Assembly (NCBI RefSeq): GCF_040567655.1
Contig: NZ_JBEXAC010000001.1
Span: 248,001-312,000 of the forward strand
Reading direction: 5' to 3'
Source: Chitinophaga sp. H8
Lineage (GTDB): Bacteria > Bacteroidota > Bacteroidia > Chitinophagales > Chitinophagaceae
DNA length: 64,000 nucleotides
This document shows, in pieces, positions 7,099-14,614 of this stretch. Position 1 is the stretch's first letter, and the number at the start of each line of letters is the position of its first letter. The translations under genes and the position numbers were made by a program. The notes under the pieces are model-generated. The model was not told where the DNA came from. It saw only the letters and a list, made by a program, of their open reading frames with translations, and did not search any database.

Positions 7099-9036
7099 AT
7101 GAAACTGAATTATAAAAGTATTACCACCAGGGTTATTTCCTGTTTGTTTTATAGTACACTGGCCATTGCAGGCTGCCCCACTTTATTAAGTGCACAGGAG
7201 TCGGCCAAGGAAGAGGATTTTTTCCGCATAGCGAGGGTGAGTGCGCCGGAGGGAACTTTACTGGAAGTAGGAGGATTATGTACGCTGCCTAATGGTGATT
7301 TAGGCGTAGCTACCCGCAGGGGAGATGTATTTATTGTAGAAAACCCTACCAGTAACCGTCCTTATTTCAGGAAGGTGGCATCCGGGCTGCATGAAATATT
7401 AGGCCTTTCCTATAAGAACGGAGCATTATACTGTGCGCAGCGCGGAGAGCTGACCAAATTGGTGGATGCTAATATGGACGGCAAGATTGATGTGTTTAAA
7501 ACCGTGTATGCATGGCCTATTTCCGGTCATTATCATGAATATAGTTTTGGACCTGAGATCGCATCGGATGGCTCTTTCTTTGTATCCGGCAATGTGGCTT
7601 TCGGAGATGAAGAATGGTGGCGTGGTGAAAGCCGTGTTCCCTGGAGAGGCTGGGTGATGCATATTTCTGAGGATGGTAAAATGGAGCCCTGGGCTACTGG
7701 TATGCGTTCTCCTTGTGGGCTGGGAATGATTGACGGTGAGCTTTTTTATACCGAAAACCAGGGCGACTGGATGGGGTCAGGGGCACTTACACACCTGAAA
7801 AAAGGCAGCTTTGCCGGGCATCCGGCCGGGTTAAAATGGACAGGGCTACCTAATTCCCCTGTAAAACTGACTACAGAAGAACTTTATAAAAAGGTGGATC
7901 CCCGTTATCGTAAAGATGCGAATGGCAGATACATCAAACCCGAGAATGTGGTGAATGAAAAATTTGTGACACTGTTTGATATGAAGCAGTATTTCCCGGA
8001 AGTACAGGTACCTGCCGTTTGGTTGCCACATGGCGTACTGGGTATTTCCAACTCACAGATTATAAATATTCCGCAAGATGTTTTTGGCCCTTTTGGCGGA
8101 CAGGTGTTGGTAGGCGACCAGGGACAAAGCAAGATTATGCGGGTATTTCTGGAAAAAATAAACGGTGAATACCAGGGAGCAGCCTGGGATTTCAGAAGCG
8201 GATTCCAATCAGGTGTGCTGCGTATGGCATGGGCTAAAGACGGCTCGCTGTTTGTGGGAGAAACAAACCGGGGATGGGGTTCTGCCGGAGATGCGAATGA
8301 AGGGTTGCAACGGTTGATATGGAACAATAAAGTGCCTTTTGAGATGAGAACAGTCAGTGCTATGCCGGATGGTTTTGAAATTACTTTTACGAAACCGGTA
8401 GACAAAAAGCATGCGGCCGACATTGCTTCCTATTCAGTAGAAAGTTTTATCTATAAATACCACCCGGTATATGGAAGCCCGGTTGTAAATGAAGAAAAGA
8501 GTGCCGTAAAAGGCGTGAAAGTATCTGAAGATGGCATGAAGGTGAGAATCATTGTGGATAACCTGCGCAAGTATTATATCTATAAACTGGCATTAACCGG
8601 TATCCGTGATGAGGAAAAATCCTATTCGCTGGTACATCCGGATGTTTATTATACACTGAATAATATTCCGGAAGGGACCAGGTTGGCGATGAGTGAGGTA
8701 AGTACTAAAAATTCTGCCCTGATACCTGCGCCGGTACCTGCTGCGGTGAAGGCAGCTGTGAAGCCTGGTGCCAGCAAAACGATCTCCTACGAAGAAGTAA
8801 AACCTTTACTGGCCAAGTATACCTGTTCCTCCTGCCACAATGCGAATAAAAAGCAGGTAGGCCCTGGTTTTAATGAGGTGGCCAAACGCCATTATTCTGT
8901 GGATAAGATTATTAAGTTGTTGCGCAATCCGCAGCCGGAAAACTGGCCAGGTTATGCTACGCCTATGCCCCCTTTTCCTAATGTGCCACAGGCTGATGCT
9001 ATTAAAATTGCTACCTGGATTAACTCATTGAAATAA
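7099..9036 (+). CDS. Sorbosone-dehydrogenase-like propeller fused to cytochrome c
   Basis: A 645-residue exported protein with a signal peptide through about residue 31 (TLLSAQ). Residues about 40-430 form a beta-propeller of the L-sorbosone / glucose dehydrogenase superfamily (GLCTLPNGDLGVATRRGDVFIVE, VGDQGQSKIMRVF). After an Ig-like stretch comes a C-terminal class I cytochrome c: heme motif CSSCH at 576-580 and a likely axial Met at 623 in TPMPPFP. The protein should oxidise a substrate in the periplasm and hand electrons to the chain through its own heme. It lies 67 bp after the DUF1080 gene on the same strand, so the two are probably one transcription unit. Quinone (PQQ) use is a family possibility and is not proven here. 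Confidence 0.88.
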   Translation: MKLNYKSITTRVISCLFYSTLAIAGCPTLLSAQESAKEEDFFRIARVSAPEGTLLEVGGLCTLPNGDLGVATRRGDVFIVENPTSNRPYFRKVASGLHEILGLSYKNGALYCAQRGELTKLVDANMDGKIDVFKTVYAWPISGHYHEYSFGPEIASDGSFFVSGNVAFGDEEWWRGESRVPWRGWVMHISEDGKMEPWATGMRSPCGLGMIDGELFYTENQGDWMGSGALTHLKKGSFAGHPAGLKWTGLPNSPVKLTTEELYKKVDPRYRKDANGRYIKPENVVNEKFVTLFDMKQYFPEVQVPAVWLPHGVLGISNSQIINIPQDVFGPFGGQVLVGDQGQSKIMRVFLEKINGEYQGAAWDFRSGFQSGVLRMAWAKDGSLFVGETNRGWGSAGDANEGLQRLIWNNKVPFEMRTVSAMPDGFEITFTKPVDKKHAADIASYSVESFIYKYHPVYGSPVVNEEKSAVKGVKVSEDGMKVRIIVDNLRKYYIYKLALTGIRDEEKSYSLVHPDVYYTLNNIPEGTRLAMSEVSTKNSALIPAPVPAAVKAAVKPGASKTISYEEVKPLLAKYTCSSCHNANKKQVGPGFNEVAKRHYSVDKIIKLLRNPQPENWPGYATPMPPFPNVPQADAIKIATWINSLK

Positions 9037-9052
9037 CAATATATATCATTGT

Positions 9053-9095
9053 AAAAAGGTAAGACCTGCTGTTATCAGCAGGTCTTACCTTTTTT
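9053..9095 (+). terminator. Rho-independent terminator after the dehydrogenase gene
   Basis: A perfect 19-bp stem (9053-9071 with 9076-9094, core GGTAAGACCTGCTG) with a four-base loop TTAT. The right arm ends in a T-run. It closes the DUF1080-dehydrogenase unit. Confidence 0.92.
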
Positions 9096-9171
9096 ATAAG
9101 GTGGATAAACCAGGGTTACTTGCAGAAATTAGAATACTTTTGAAGTAGGCAGTGGCTAAACCCAATTTGTT

Positions 9172-9963
9172 ATGGAGCTGGAAAAAGCAACATATCTTGG
9201 TACCAATACCCATAGTTATTATGCTGATGGGATACTGATCAGTGAAACAGCTTATCACCGGAAAGTATTTGAGGGCTGGCACAGTCATCAGCATCCCCAT
9301 ATTACATTTATCATAGAGGGAGGTAACCAGGAACAGCGGAAACACCGGGAGCAGGAAGTGCGTCCCGGGGAGGTGCTACTGTACCATAGCGGAGAACGGC
9401 ATAGAAACAAAAATACACAGCATCCGTCCCGGAACATCAATTTTGAAATAGAAAGCAGCTTTTTAGACAGATATGAGCTGGATTTTTCATCGCTTTATCA
9501 GGGTGGTACCTCATCACCTGGTTATAAAGCAGGGCTGTTAAAAATATACCGGGAATGCTGTGTCAACGATGTGCATACCGTATCCTCCATACATGCCTTG
9601 TTGCTGGAACTTTTTAATATAGCGCAAACACCCGGAAAGACAACACGTATTCCTCAGTGGGCCATCCGCCTGCAACAGCTTTTGCATGATACCTGGGATG
9701 ATACGCCCTCTTTAACCCAGCTGGCTGCTATCCTCCAGGTACATCCGGTAACGATCTCCAAATATTTTCCTGTGTACTTTTCCTGTACCCTGGGGGAATA
9801 CATACGCAGGATAAAAGTAGAAAAAGCCGTGGCTTATATTAAGGAGCCTGGGAGTAGCCTGACAGAAATAGCTTACCGGTGCGGATTCACGGACCAGAGC
9901 CATTTTATCAGGACGTTCCGCACTGCAACAGGCTTTTTGCCGGGAGAATACAAAAAAATGTAG
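9172..9963 (+). CDS. AraC-family transcriptional regulator
   Basis: A 263-residue regulator. The N-terminal domain is a cupin (GWHSHQHPHITFIIEGGNQE, then RPGEVLLYHSGERHRN) and the C-terminal 100 residues are the double helix-turn-helix, ending LTEIAYRCGFTDQSHFIRTFRTATGFLPGEYKK. This is the subfamily with a small-ligand-sensing cupin. It stands alone between the terminator of the upstream unit and the S41 peptidase gene 76 bp downstream. The target is unknown; the following peptidase gene is a candidate by position only. Confidence 0.93.
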   Translation: MELEKATYLGTNTHSYYADGILISETAYHRKVFEGWHSHQHPHITFIIEGGNQEQRKHREQEVRPGEVLLYHSGERHRNKNTQHPSRNINFEIESSFLDRYELDFSSLYQGGTSSPGYKAGLLKIYRECCVNDVHTVSSIHALLLELFNIAQTPGKTTRIPQWAIRLQQLLHDTWDDTPSLTQLAAILQVHPVTISKYFPVYFSCTLGEYIRRIKVEKAVAYIKEPGSSLTEIAYRCGFTDQSHFIRTFRTATGFLPGEYKKM

Positions 9964-10039
9964 GCACACTAATTTCATACAATTCTTTGTACCGCTGCGG
10001 TAAGACCTTTGTATCAGGAATCTGATAAATTGTGTACTG

Positions 10040-11026
10040 ATGATACGATACCTGAAAACTATTTTTGTTTTGTTGCTGACCATCTCTCTTTTTTGCCGCC
10101 ATACAGCAGCACAGCCTGGTGGCTTATCTTCTAAAGAGCAGGAGGCCATTGTTCATAAAATAGCCAACCTGATTAAAACCCATTATGTATCGGTGGAGAA
10201 AGGCGCTGCCATTGCACAGCATCTGGTGAAAACATACCAGGACGGCGCTTTTAATAAAGCCACTGATAACCGGGTATTTGATTCACTGATGACGACTACG
10301 CTGCAGGCTTATAGTCATGACGGGCATTTGTTTGTTCGCCATGATACTGCCATTGTAAATAATATTCTGGCCGCGGAGAAGGACGCGGCTACTCCCGAAG
10401 GGGAAGACCTCTTTTACTACGGCGCTGATGCAGCAAAGAAAAACTATGGCTTCCAGGAAATACGAATCCTGGAAGGAAATATTGGCTATATAAAACTTTC
10501 AGAAATAAATATCTCCGGTAAAAGCCTGCCGGTACTTAGTGCCGCGATGCAGTTGATAGCTAATACAACAGCATTGATTATTGACCTAAGGTATAACGGT
10601 GGTGGTGGAACGGATATCGGTGCGGTGTTTGAAAGTTTTTTCCTGCCTGCCAACACTCCTTTGCTGGAGTTTAAAGACAGGAAGGGACATGTGGAGGTGG
10701 ATAAAACAGTTTCATGGCTGCAGCAGCAACAGTATAAACAACCACTTTTTATCGCGGTGAATAAAAGGACGGCTTCTGCTGCCGAGGCTTTTGCCTATGT
10801 ACTACAGGCACATAAAAGAGCAAAGGTTATCGGGCAACCGACTGCCGGTGCAGCTAACTGGAATACCTATTATGCCGTGAATCCGGAGATTTTTGTATCA
10901 ATATCTACTGCAGCTCCGGTTTTACCTGGTACTGATAAAACATGGGAGCAGAAAGGTATTCAACCGGATTACATAACATTACCAGGAGCAGAATTGGAAC
11001 AGATCCATAAATTGGTTCACCAATAA
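10040..11026 (+). CDS. S41-family (C-terminal processing type) peptidase, exported
   Basis: A 328-residue protein with a signal peptide (residues 1-24, ending HTAAQ). The S41 catalytic core is seen in GNIGYIKLSEI (147-157), LIIDLRYNGGGGTDIG (179-194), and TASAAEAFAY, where Ser246 is the expected nucleophile. GQPTAGAANW follows. The N-terminal 100 residues resemble the helical lid of tail-specific and IRBP-like members; no PDZ domain is evident, which is common in the Bacteroidota IRBP-like branch. The likely role is periplasmic peptidase, substrate unknown. The stop is 12 bp from the convergent acyltransferase gene. Confidence 0.9.
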   Translation: MIRYLKTIFVLLLTISLFCRHTAAQPGGLSSKEQEAIVHKIANLIKTHYVSVEKGAAIAQHLVKTYQDGAFNKATDNRVFDSLMTTTLQAYSHDGHLFVRHDTAIVNNILAAEKDAATPEGEDLFYYGADAAKKNYGFQEIRILEGNIGYIKLSEINISGKSLPVLSAAMQLIANTTALIIDLRYNGGGGTDIGAVFESFFLPANTPLLEFKDRKGHVEVDKTVSWLQQQQYKQPLFIAVNKRTASAAEAFAYVLQAHKRAKVIGQPTAGAANWNTYYAVNPEIFVSISTAAPVLPGTDKTWEQKGIQPDYITLPGAELEQIHKLVHQ

Positions 11027-11037
11027 CAAAAGAAAGA

Positions 11038-11898
11038 TTAGTGGGAATGTTTCCAGCGTTTATGTGTCCATAGCCAGTACTGTGGTGCCTGCTGAATACT
11101 CTCCTCCAGGTATCTGCCAAATGTAGTGGTAATCTCATGAGGAGCAGTAGCCCGTGGGGTATCAGTTAACAAAGAAAAAGAGAGTTTCCACTGTTTTTCT
11201 TCTGCTGCTTTATTGAATTGCGCATAGATGACTACCGCATCTGTTGCTATTGCCAGCCTTTCGGCGCCGGTAAACATACGCGTGGGCTGATGCATAAACG
11301 CTACCTGGCATTTACTTTGAACACCAGGCGCCTGGTCGGCCAGAAAAAGGTAAGCCTGTGGATTATTTTTATGAAGCAGCATATAGCGTGCTGCCTGATC
11401 CATCGGTAGTAATTTTAACCCAAAACGGGTACGCAGGCGTTTGATCAGTAAGTTAAAGAAGGAATTGGATAAAGGCTTATAAATGCCATGCACATCAAAC
11501 GAGAGATATTTAGGTAATACACTCAGATACTCCCAATTACCCTGATGCCCCAGCATAATGATAATGCTCCTATGCTGGAGATGATAATACTCCAACAACT
11601 CCGGATTGAGCACCTTCACACGTGACATGATCTGCTTTTCTGAAATAGATACCATTTGTATAATCTCGGTAAGCATGCGGCCGAAGTGCCGGTAAAATGC
11701 GCAACTGATCTCTTTTATTTCTCCATATGTTTTTTCCGGAAAGGAACGGGAGAGGTTTTGCAACACTACCTGGTAACGGTACCGGAGTACCTTACACAGG
11801 AGAAAGTAGATGAACTGATCCACCTGCCTGACTATATAGGAAAGCAGCAGGCTGAGTAAATATAATGCAGCATATAGCGGAAGATAGGTCACATGCAT
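11038..11898 (-). CDS. LpxL/HtrB-family lipid A acyltransferase
   Basis: A 286-residue protein with an N-terminal membrane segment and the LpxL/LpxM acyltransferase core. The catalytic HxxxxE is seen as GHQGNWEYLS (about residues 117-126), followed by the family segments GIYKPLSNSFFNLLIKRLR and YLFLADQAPG. The family transfers late acyl chains to lipid A at the inner membrane. The C-terminus is YWLWTHKRWKH, the usual W-x-W-x-H-x-R-W ending, so the gene is complete. It is convergent with the S41 peptidase gene with no room for a separate terminator. Confidence 0.92.
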   Translation of the reverse strand: MHVTYLPLYAALYLLSLLLSYIVRQVDQFIYFLLCKVLRYRYQVVLQNLSRSFPEKTYGEIKEISCAFYRHFGRMLTEIIQMVSISEKQIMSRVKVLNPELLEYYHLQHRSIIIMLGHQGNWEYLSVLPKYLSFDVHGIYKPLSNSFFNLLIKRLRTRFGLKLLPMDQAARYMLLHKNNPQAYLFLADQAPGVQSKCQVAFMHQPTRMFTGAERLAIATDAVVIYAQFNKAAEEKQWKLSFSLLTDTPRATAPHEITTTFGRYLEESIQQAPQYWLWTHKRWKHSH

Positions 11899-11967
11899 TT
11901 CAATTTCTTTTGGAGCTATGACGACTTCATTTTGCTTTACCCCTATGTAGTGAAATGCATAATTTTA

Positions 11968-11997
11968 TTTGTTATTCTAAAAATAAATATACCTTTG
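11968..11997 (+). promoter_or_regulatory. Bacteroidota -33/-7 promoter upstream of rtcB
   Basis: TTTG at 11968-11971 and TACCTTTG at 11990-11997, separated by 18 bp, match the Bacteroidota consensus TTTG-N19-TAnnTTTG with one base less spacing. This is the best two-box promoter in the first half of the window. Confidence 0.6.
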
Positions 11998-12040
11998 CTT
12001 CCGAATTCCTTATTACATCACTTTTAAAGCAAAAGGAATC

Positions 12041-12085
12041 ATGACAGAACGTACTCACATATCGCCCCTTTCTCTCACTGCCTAA
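12041..12085 (+). CDS. Possible 14-residue leader peptide
   Basis: The frame ATG ACA GAA CGT ... GCC TAA encodes MTERTHISPLSLTA. AAAGGA lies six bases before the ATG, unusually good for this phylum, and the promoter at 11968-11997 lies just upstream. A T-rich run (CCTTTTTTTC) follows. It could be a regulatory leader for the rtcB transcript or chance. Confidence 0.22.
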   Translation: MTERTHISPLSLTA

Positions 12086-12321
12086 CCTGGCACACGGGAT
12101 TCGTTTTCCTTTTTTTCATTATCTGGAATACTTGTATTAGTTAACATTTAATTAGTACTGCATAATCCGTTTGCCATAAAGTTTGCATCAGGCATTTTTA
12201 ATGCTGGTGGGGAAGGTGTGCCCATTAAAAAAGCAATAATTATATCAGTAAGTGATTGCAACAGAAGATTATTCGCAAAAGGGAAATGTTTTGTTGCATT
12301 ACAATAAGAAGAGCACCAGTT

Positions 12322-13722
12322 ATGGGAAGTTTAAGAACAAAAGAGTTAAGTAAAATAGGATATACAAATGACCAGACCAGGAGTCTGGTGATAAATACCA
12401 TTTCCAGGCATTTCAAACATCACAGTAAGGAAGCACTGATAATACTGTTAACGGCTATCAAAAATGCACCCGCAGATTATGTTAATGATGAAGTACTGGG
12501 AAAAATAGCGGCCACTTTTATTGCGGGAGAAGAAGTATGCCGGTACAAGGCATTTACTTTACTGCAGGAAACTGGTCTGTTAAAGATTTATGGAGGACAG
12601 GAGATAGCGCATTCTACAAAGAAGCAGATGGAGCTGGCGATGTCATTACCAGTTACTATACAGGGAGCATTGATGCCAGATGCACATACGGGATATGGAT
12701 TGCCTATTGGAGGCGTATTAGCAACAGCGCAGGTGGTACTGCCGTATGCAGTGGGGGTAGATATAGGTTGCCGGATGGCGTTATCGATCCTGGATGAGGG
12801 AAACAGTTATATTAAACGCTATGCGCATCAAATGAAAGTTGCGCTGAAAACGTATACGCATTTTGGTATGGAAGGCGGGCTGGATTTTCCACAGGAGCAT
12901 GAAGTGTTGGATAGTCCGTATTTCCAGTCTACCGAATGGTTGAAAAGGTTACAGGCAAAGGCCGCCAGGCAGTTAGGTTCTTCCGGCAGCGGCAATCATT
13001 TTGTGGAGTTTGGAATCATTACCCTGCAAGAAAATAATGCCTTGCAGCTTCCTCCAAAAGATTACCTGGCTTTATTATCTCATTCCGGCAGCCGTGGTTT
13101 GGGCGCTACTATTGCCCAGCACTATACAAAGGTGGCCATGGATACCTGTAAGTTGCCCAGAGAAGCACAACAGCTGGCCTGGCTGGACTTAAACAGTGAA
13201 GCAGGACAGGAGTACTGGATAGGGATGCAGTTAGCCGGTGATTACGCAAAGGCTTGTCACGACAGGATACATGCCAACCTCATAAAGGCATTGGGGGTAC
13301 AAGCGCTGGCGACGATTGAAAACCATCACAATTTTGCCTGGGAAGATACTCTGGCAGATGGGAGAAAGGTGATTATCCATCGCAAAGGTGCTACTCCGGC
13401 ACATGAAGGAGAGCTTGGGATTATTCCGGGTAGCATGACTACAGCGGCCTATCTCGTGCGTGGTGAGGGTGTGGATAATGCCTTGTATTCTGCATCACAT
13501 GGTGCCGGCAGGGCTATGAGTCGGAAAAGAGCGCGGGAGAATATGACTGCTTCTGCATTAAAGAAGATGCTCGCCAATGCGGATGTTACATTGATAGGTG
13601 GTAGTGTGGAAGAAAACCCACTGGCCTATAAAGACATCGAAAAGGTAATAGATGCGCAAAAAGACCTGGTAACAGTTCAGGGAAAGTTTATGCCTAAAAT
13701 AGTAAGAATGAATAAAGTGTAA
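12322..13722 (+). CDS. rtcB: RNA-splicing ligase RtcB
   Basis: A 466-residue RtcB read from the ATG at 12322 (MGSLRTKELSK); an upstream extension to 12256 is unlike the family. RtcB joins RNA 2',3'-cyclic phosphate or 3'-phosphate ends to 5'-OH ends using GTP and Mn2+. Active-site motifs are present: VDIGC (146-150), GSGNHF (222-227), SHSGSRG (253-259), HHNFAW (335-340) and SASHGAGR (390-397), which holds the His that is guanylylated. Four bases after its stop begins a broken prfH. rtcB-prfH is a known pair linked to repair and rescue of ribosomes cut in the decoding centre, so this rtcB probably belonged to that system. It appears intact. Confidence 0.96.
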   Translation: MGSLRTKELSKIGYTNDQTRSLVINTISRHFKHHSKEALIILLTAIKNAPADYVNDEVLGKIAATFIAGEEVCRYKAFTLLQETGLLKIYGGQEIAHSTKKQMELAMSLPVTIQGALMPDAHTGYGLPIGGVLATAQVVLPYAVGVDIGCRMALSILDEGNSYIKRYAHQMKVALKTYTHFGMEGGLDFPQEHEVLDSPYFQSTEWLKRLQAKAARQLGSSGSGNHFVEFGIITLQENNALQLPPKDYLALLSHSGSRGLGATIAQHYTKVAMDTCKLPREAQQLAWLDLNSEAGQEYWIGMQLAGDYAKACHDRIHANLIKALGVQALATIENHHNFAWEDTLADGRKVIIHRKGATPAHEGELGIIPGSMTTAAYLVRGEGVDNALYSASHGAGRAMSRKRARENMTASALKKMLANADVTLIGGSVEENPLAYKDIEKVIDAQKDLVTVQGKFMPKIVRMNKV

Positions 13723-13725
13723 AAC

Positions 13726-13821
13726 ATGGAAAAAATAATCATACAGATAACCGCGGGCAGAGGCCCGGTAGAATGTTGCAGAGCTTCCGGGCCGGGTGGG
13801 CAAAATGTCAATAAGGTGTAA
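13726..13821 (+). pseudogene. prfH: prfH remnant (peptide chain release factor homologue), internally deleted
   Basis: An ATG four bases after the rtcB stop opens a 31-codon frame. Residues 1-19 read MEKIIIQITAGRGPVECCR, the PrfH N-terminus (family pattern QLSAxxGPxECC). Residues 20-31 read ASGPGGQNVNKV, the release-factor GGQ loop with its usual flanks. A full PrfH has roughly 80-90 residues between these two motifs and more than 60 after the GGQ loop. Here the two are joined directly, then a TAA follows. The simplest reading is an in-frame internal deletion plus loss of the C-terminal part, leaving rtcB without its partner. A functional 31-residue peptide is unlikely. Confidence 0.85.
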
Positions 13822-13823
13822 TG

Positions 13824-13839
13824 AGCATCCATGGATGCT
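13824..13839. repeat. 16-bp perfect palindrome after the prfH remnant
   Basis: AGCATCCA followed by TGGATGCT is an exact inverted repeat without a loop, starting two bases after the remnant's stop codon. No T-run follows. It may be part of a hairpin or a breakpoint of the deletion. Confidence 0.6.
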
Positions 13840-13859
13840 TACGCTGCAAGGACAACCTG

Positions 13860-13965
13860 AAGCGGGGCTGACCAAAAAGTAAAATGAAGACACTGAGAAT
13901 TGCATAAACGCAGTTTTGTCTCCATCACCTACCCGAGAGGGGGGGCTTTTTGGTCAGCCCCGCTT
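13860..13965. repeat. 20-bp terminal inverted repeats around 66 bp (MITE-like)
   Basis: The 20 bases at 13860-13879 (core GCGGGGCTGACCAAAAAG) are the exact reverse complement of 13946-13965. The inner 66 bases encode nothing recognisable. No target-site duplication is visible at the outer edges. The U-run lies inside the arms rather than after them, so this is not a standard terminator. GGGCTGACCA also forms the stem of the terminator at 29236-29262, so the motif recurs in the window. A small non-autonomous element or an interrupted terminator are both possible. Confidence 0.6.
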
Positions 13966-13981
13966 TCGCTATACAAACAGT

Positions 13982-14449
13982 TTAGCTGGTTTGATACTGA
14001 TAAGATTCCTGTTGCAGTAATTGCAACTGATAAGATACTGCAAAGGATTTCATCCTTCTCAGAATGGATAACCATTTGGAAGCATGATCAGGAATTAAGC
14101 GGCGCAGTAGTCCTGTTTCGCTGATGAAATACAGATCTGCATCTGCAATTTCTTTGGGGCTGTGCCCGCCCAGTATTTTAATGAGCATACTTACCAGTGC
14201 GCGGGTTAGCGGATCTTCACTATCTGCCCGGAACCATACCCGGTCTTTTTGCAGTTCAGCTTTTAACCACAATGGGAAGGGCCAGTCTTTTATCCGGTAA
14301 TAATCATGTTTATAATCCGCAGACATCAGTGGCAACTGATTACCTAATTGAACGAGATGTTGTTCCAATGCATTATTATCCTGGTGTATAGAAAACTCGG
14401 TGATGAGGTTATCCTGTATATCGTTAATCGTCATGTTTTGCATCGTCAT
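13982..14449 (-). CDS. SufE-like protein lacking the catalytic cysteine
   Basis: A 155-residue protein with the full SufE fold pattern: IQDNLITEFS near the N-terminus, LGNQLPLMSADYK, LWLKAELQKDRVWFRADSEDPLTRALVS, ILGGHSPKEIADADLYFISETGLLRRL, and a C-terminal helix with LRRMKSFA. SufE accepts sulfur from the cysteine desulfurase SufS on a Cys in a G-C-Q-S-x-V-W loop. Here that loop reads IKDWPFPLW (53-61), with Trp56 where the Cys belongs, and there is no Cys anywhere in the protein. It therefore cannot carry persulfide in the usual way. It may be an allosteric or scaffold homologue, or a degenerating gene; the rest of the fold looks well kept. Start codons at 14449, 14443 and 14434 are all possible. 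Confidence 0.8.
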   Translation of the reverse strand: MTMQNMTINDIQDNLITEFSIHQDNNALEQHLVQLGNQLPLMSADYKHDYYRIKDWPFPLWLKAELQKDRVWFRADSEDPLTRALVSMLIKILGGHSPKEIADADLYFISETGLLRRLIPDHASKWLSILRRMKSFAVSYQLQLLQQESYQYQTS

Positions 14450-14576
14450 CAGTTTATGGGTATCAACGCGGTAATGTTGTAAAGTTAAGTAATGCTGCCT
14501 GAAAGTATTTACGGGATCGGTAAAATGATTTACGCATTCAGGAAAACATTTTACCCCACTGCAGTTGCTTTCTTAT

Positions 14577-14584
14577 TATCTTTG
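14577..14584 (+). promoter_or_regulatory. -7 promoter element that decides the TonB-receptor start
   Basis: TATCTTTG matches TAnnTTTG exactly and lies 30 bp before the ATG at 14615. It falls inside the longer open frame from 14492, arguing that translation begins at 14615. Confidence 0.5.
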
Positions 14585-14614
14585 CGCTCTTTAAAATCAA
14601 TCGTGTTATCATTG

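Larger units (their letters stand above)
11899..12321 (+). other. Gene-poor region between acyltransferase and rtcB
   Basis: The stretch holds one good promoter (11968-11997), a possible 14-codon frame (12041-12085) and A+T-rich sequence. No recognisable RNA gene, tRNA or riboswitch is visible. It would form a leader of about 320 bases if the promoter drives rtcB. Confidence 0.5.

Noticed and set aside
13822..13906. Continuation of prfH in another frame after the stop
   Set aside because: The three frames after the GGQ loop show no release-factor-like residues before stops, so loss and not a frameshift explains the end.
13860..13965. Reading the 20-bp inverted repeat as a rho-independent terminator
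   Set aside because: The loop is 66 bases and the T-run lies inside the arm. A normal terminator has a short loop and a T-run after the stem.
14492..14614. N-terminal extension of the TonB receptor
   Set aside because: A -7 box at 14577-14584 lies inside it, and the signal peptide begins at 14615.
14450..14614. Cobalamin riboswitch before the BtuB-like receptor
   Set aside because: I found no B12-box sequence or paired elements in the 165-bp leader.
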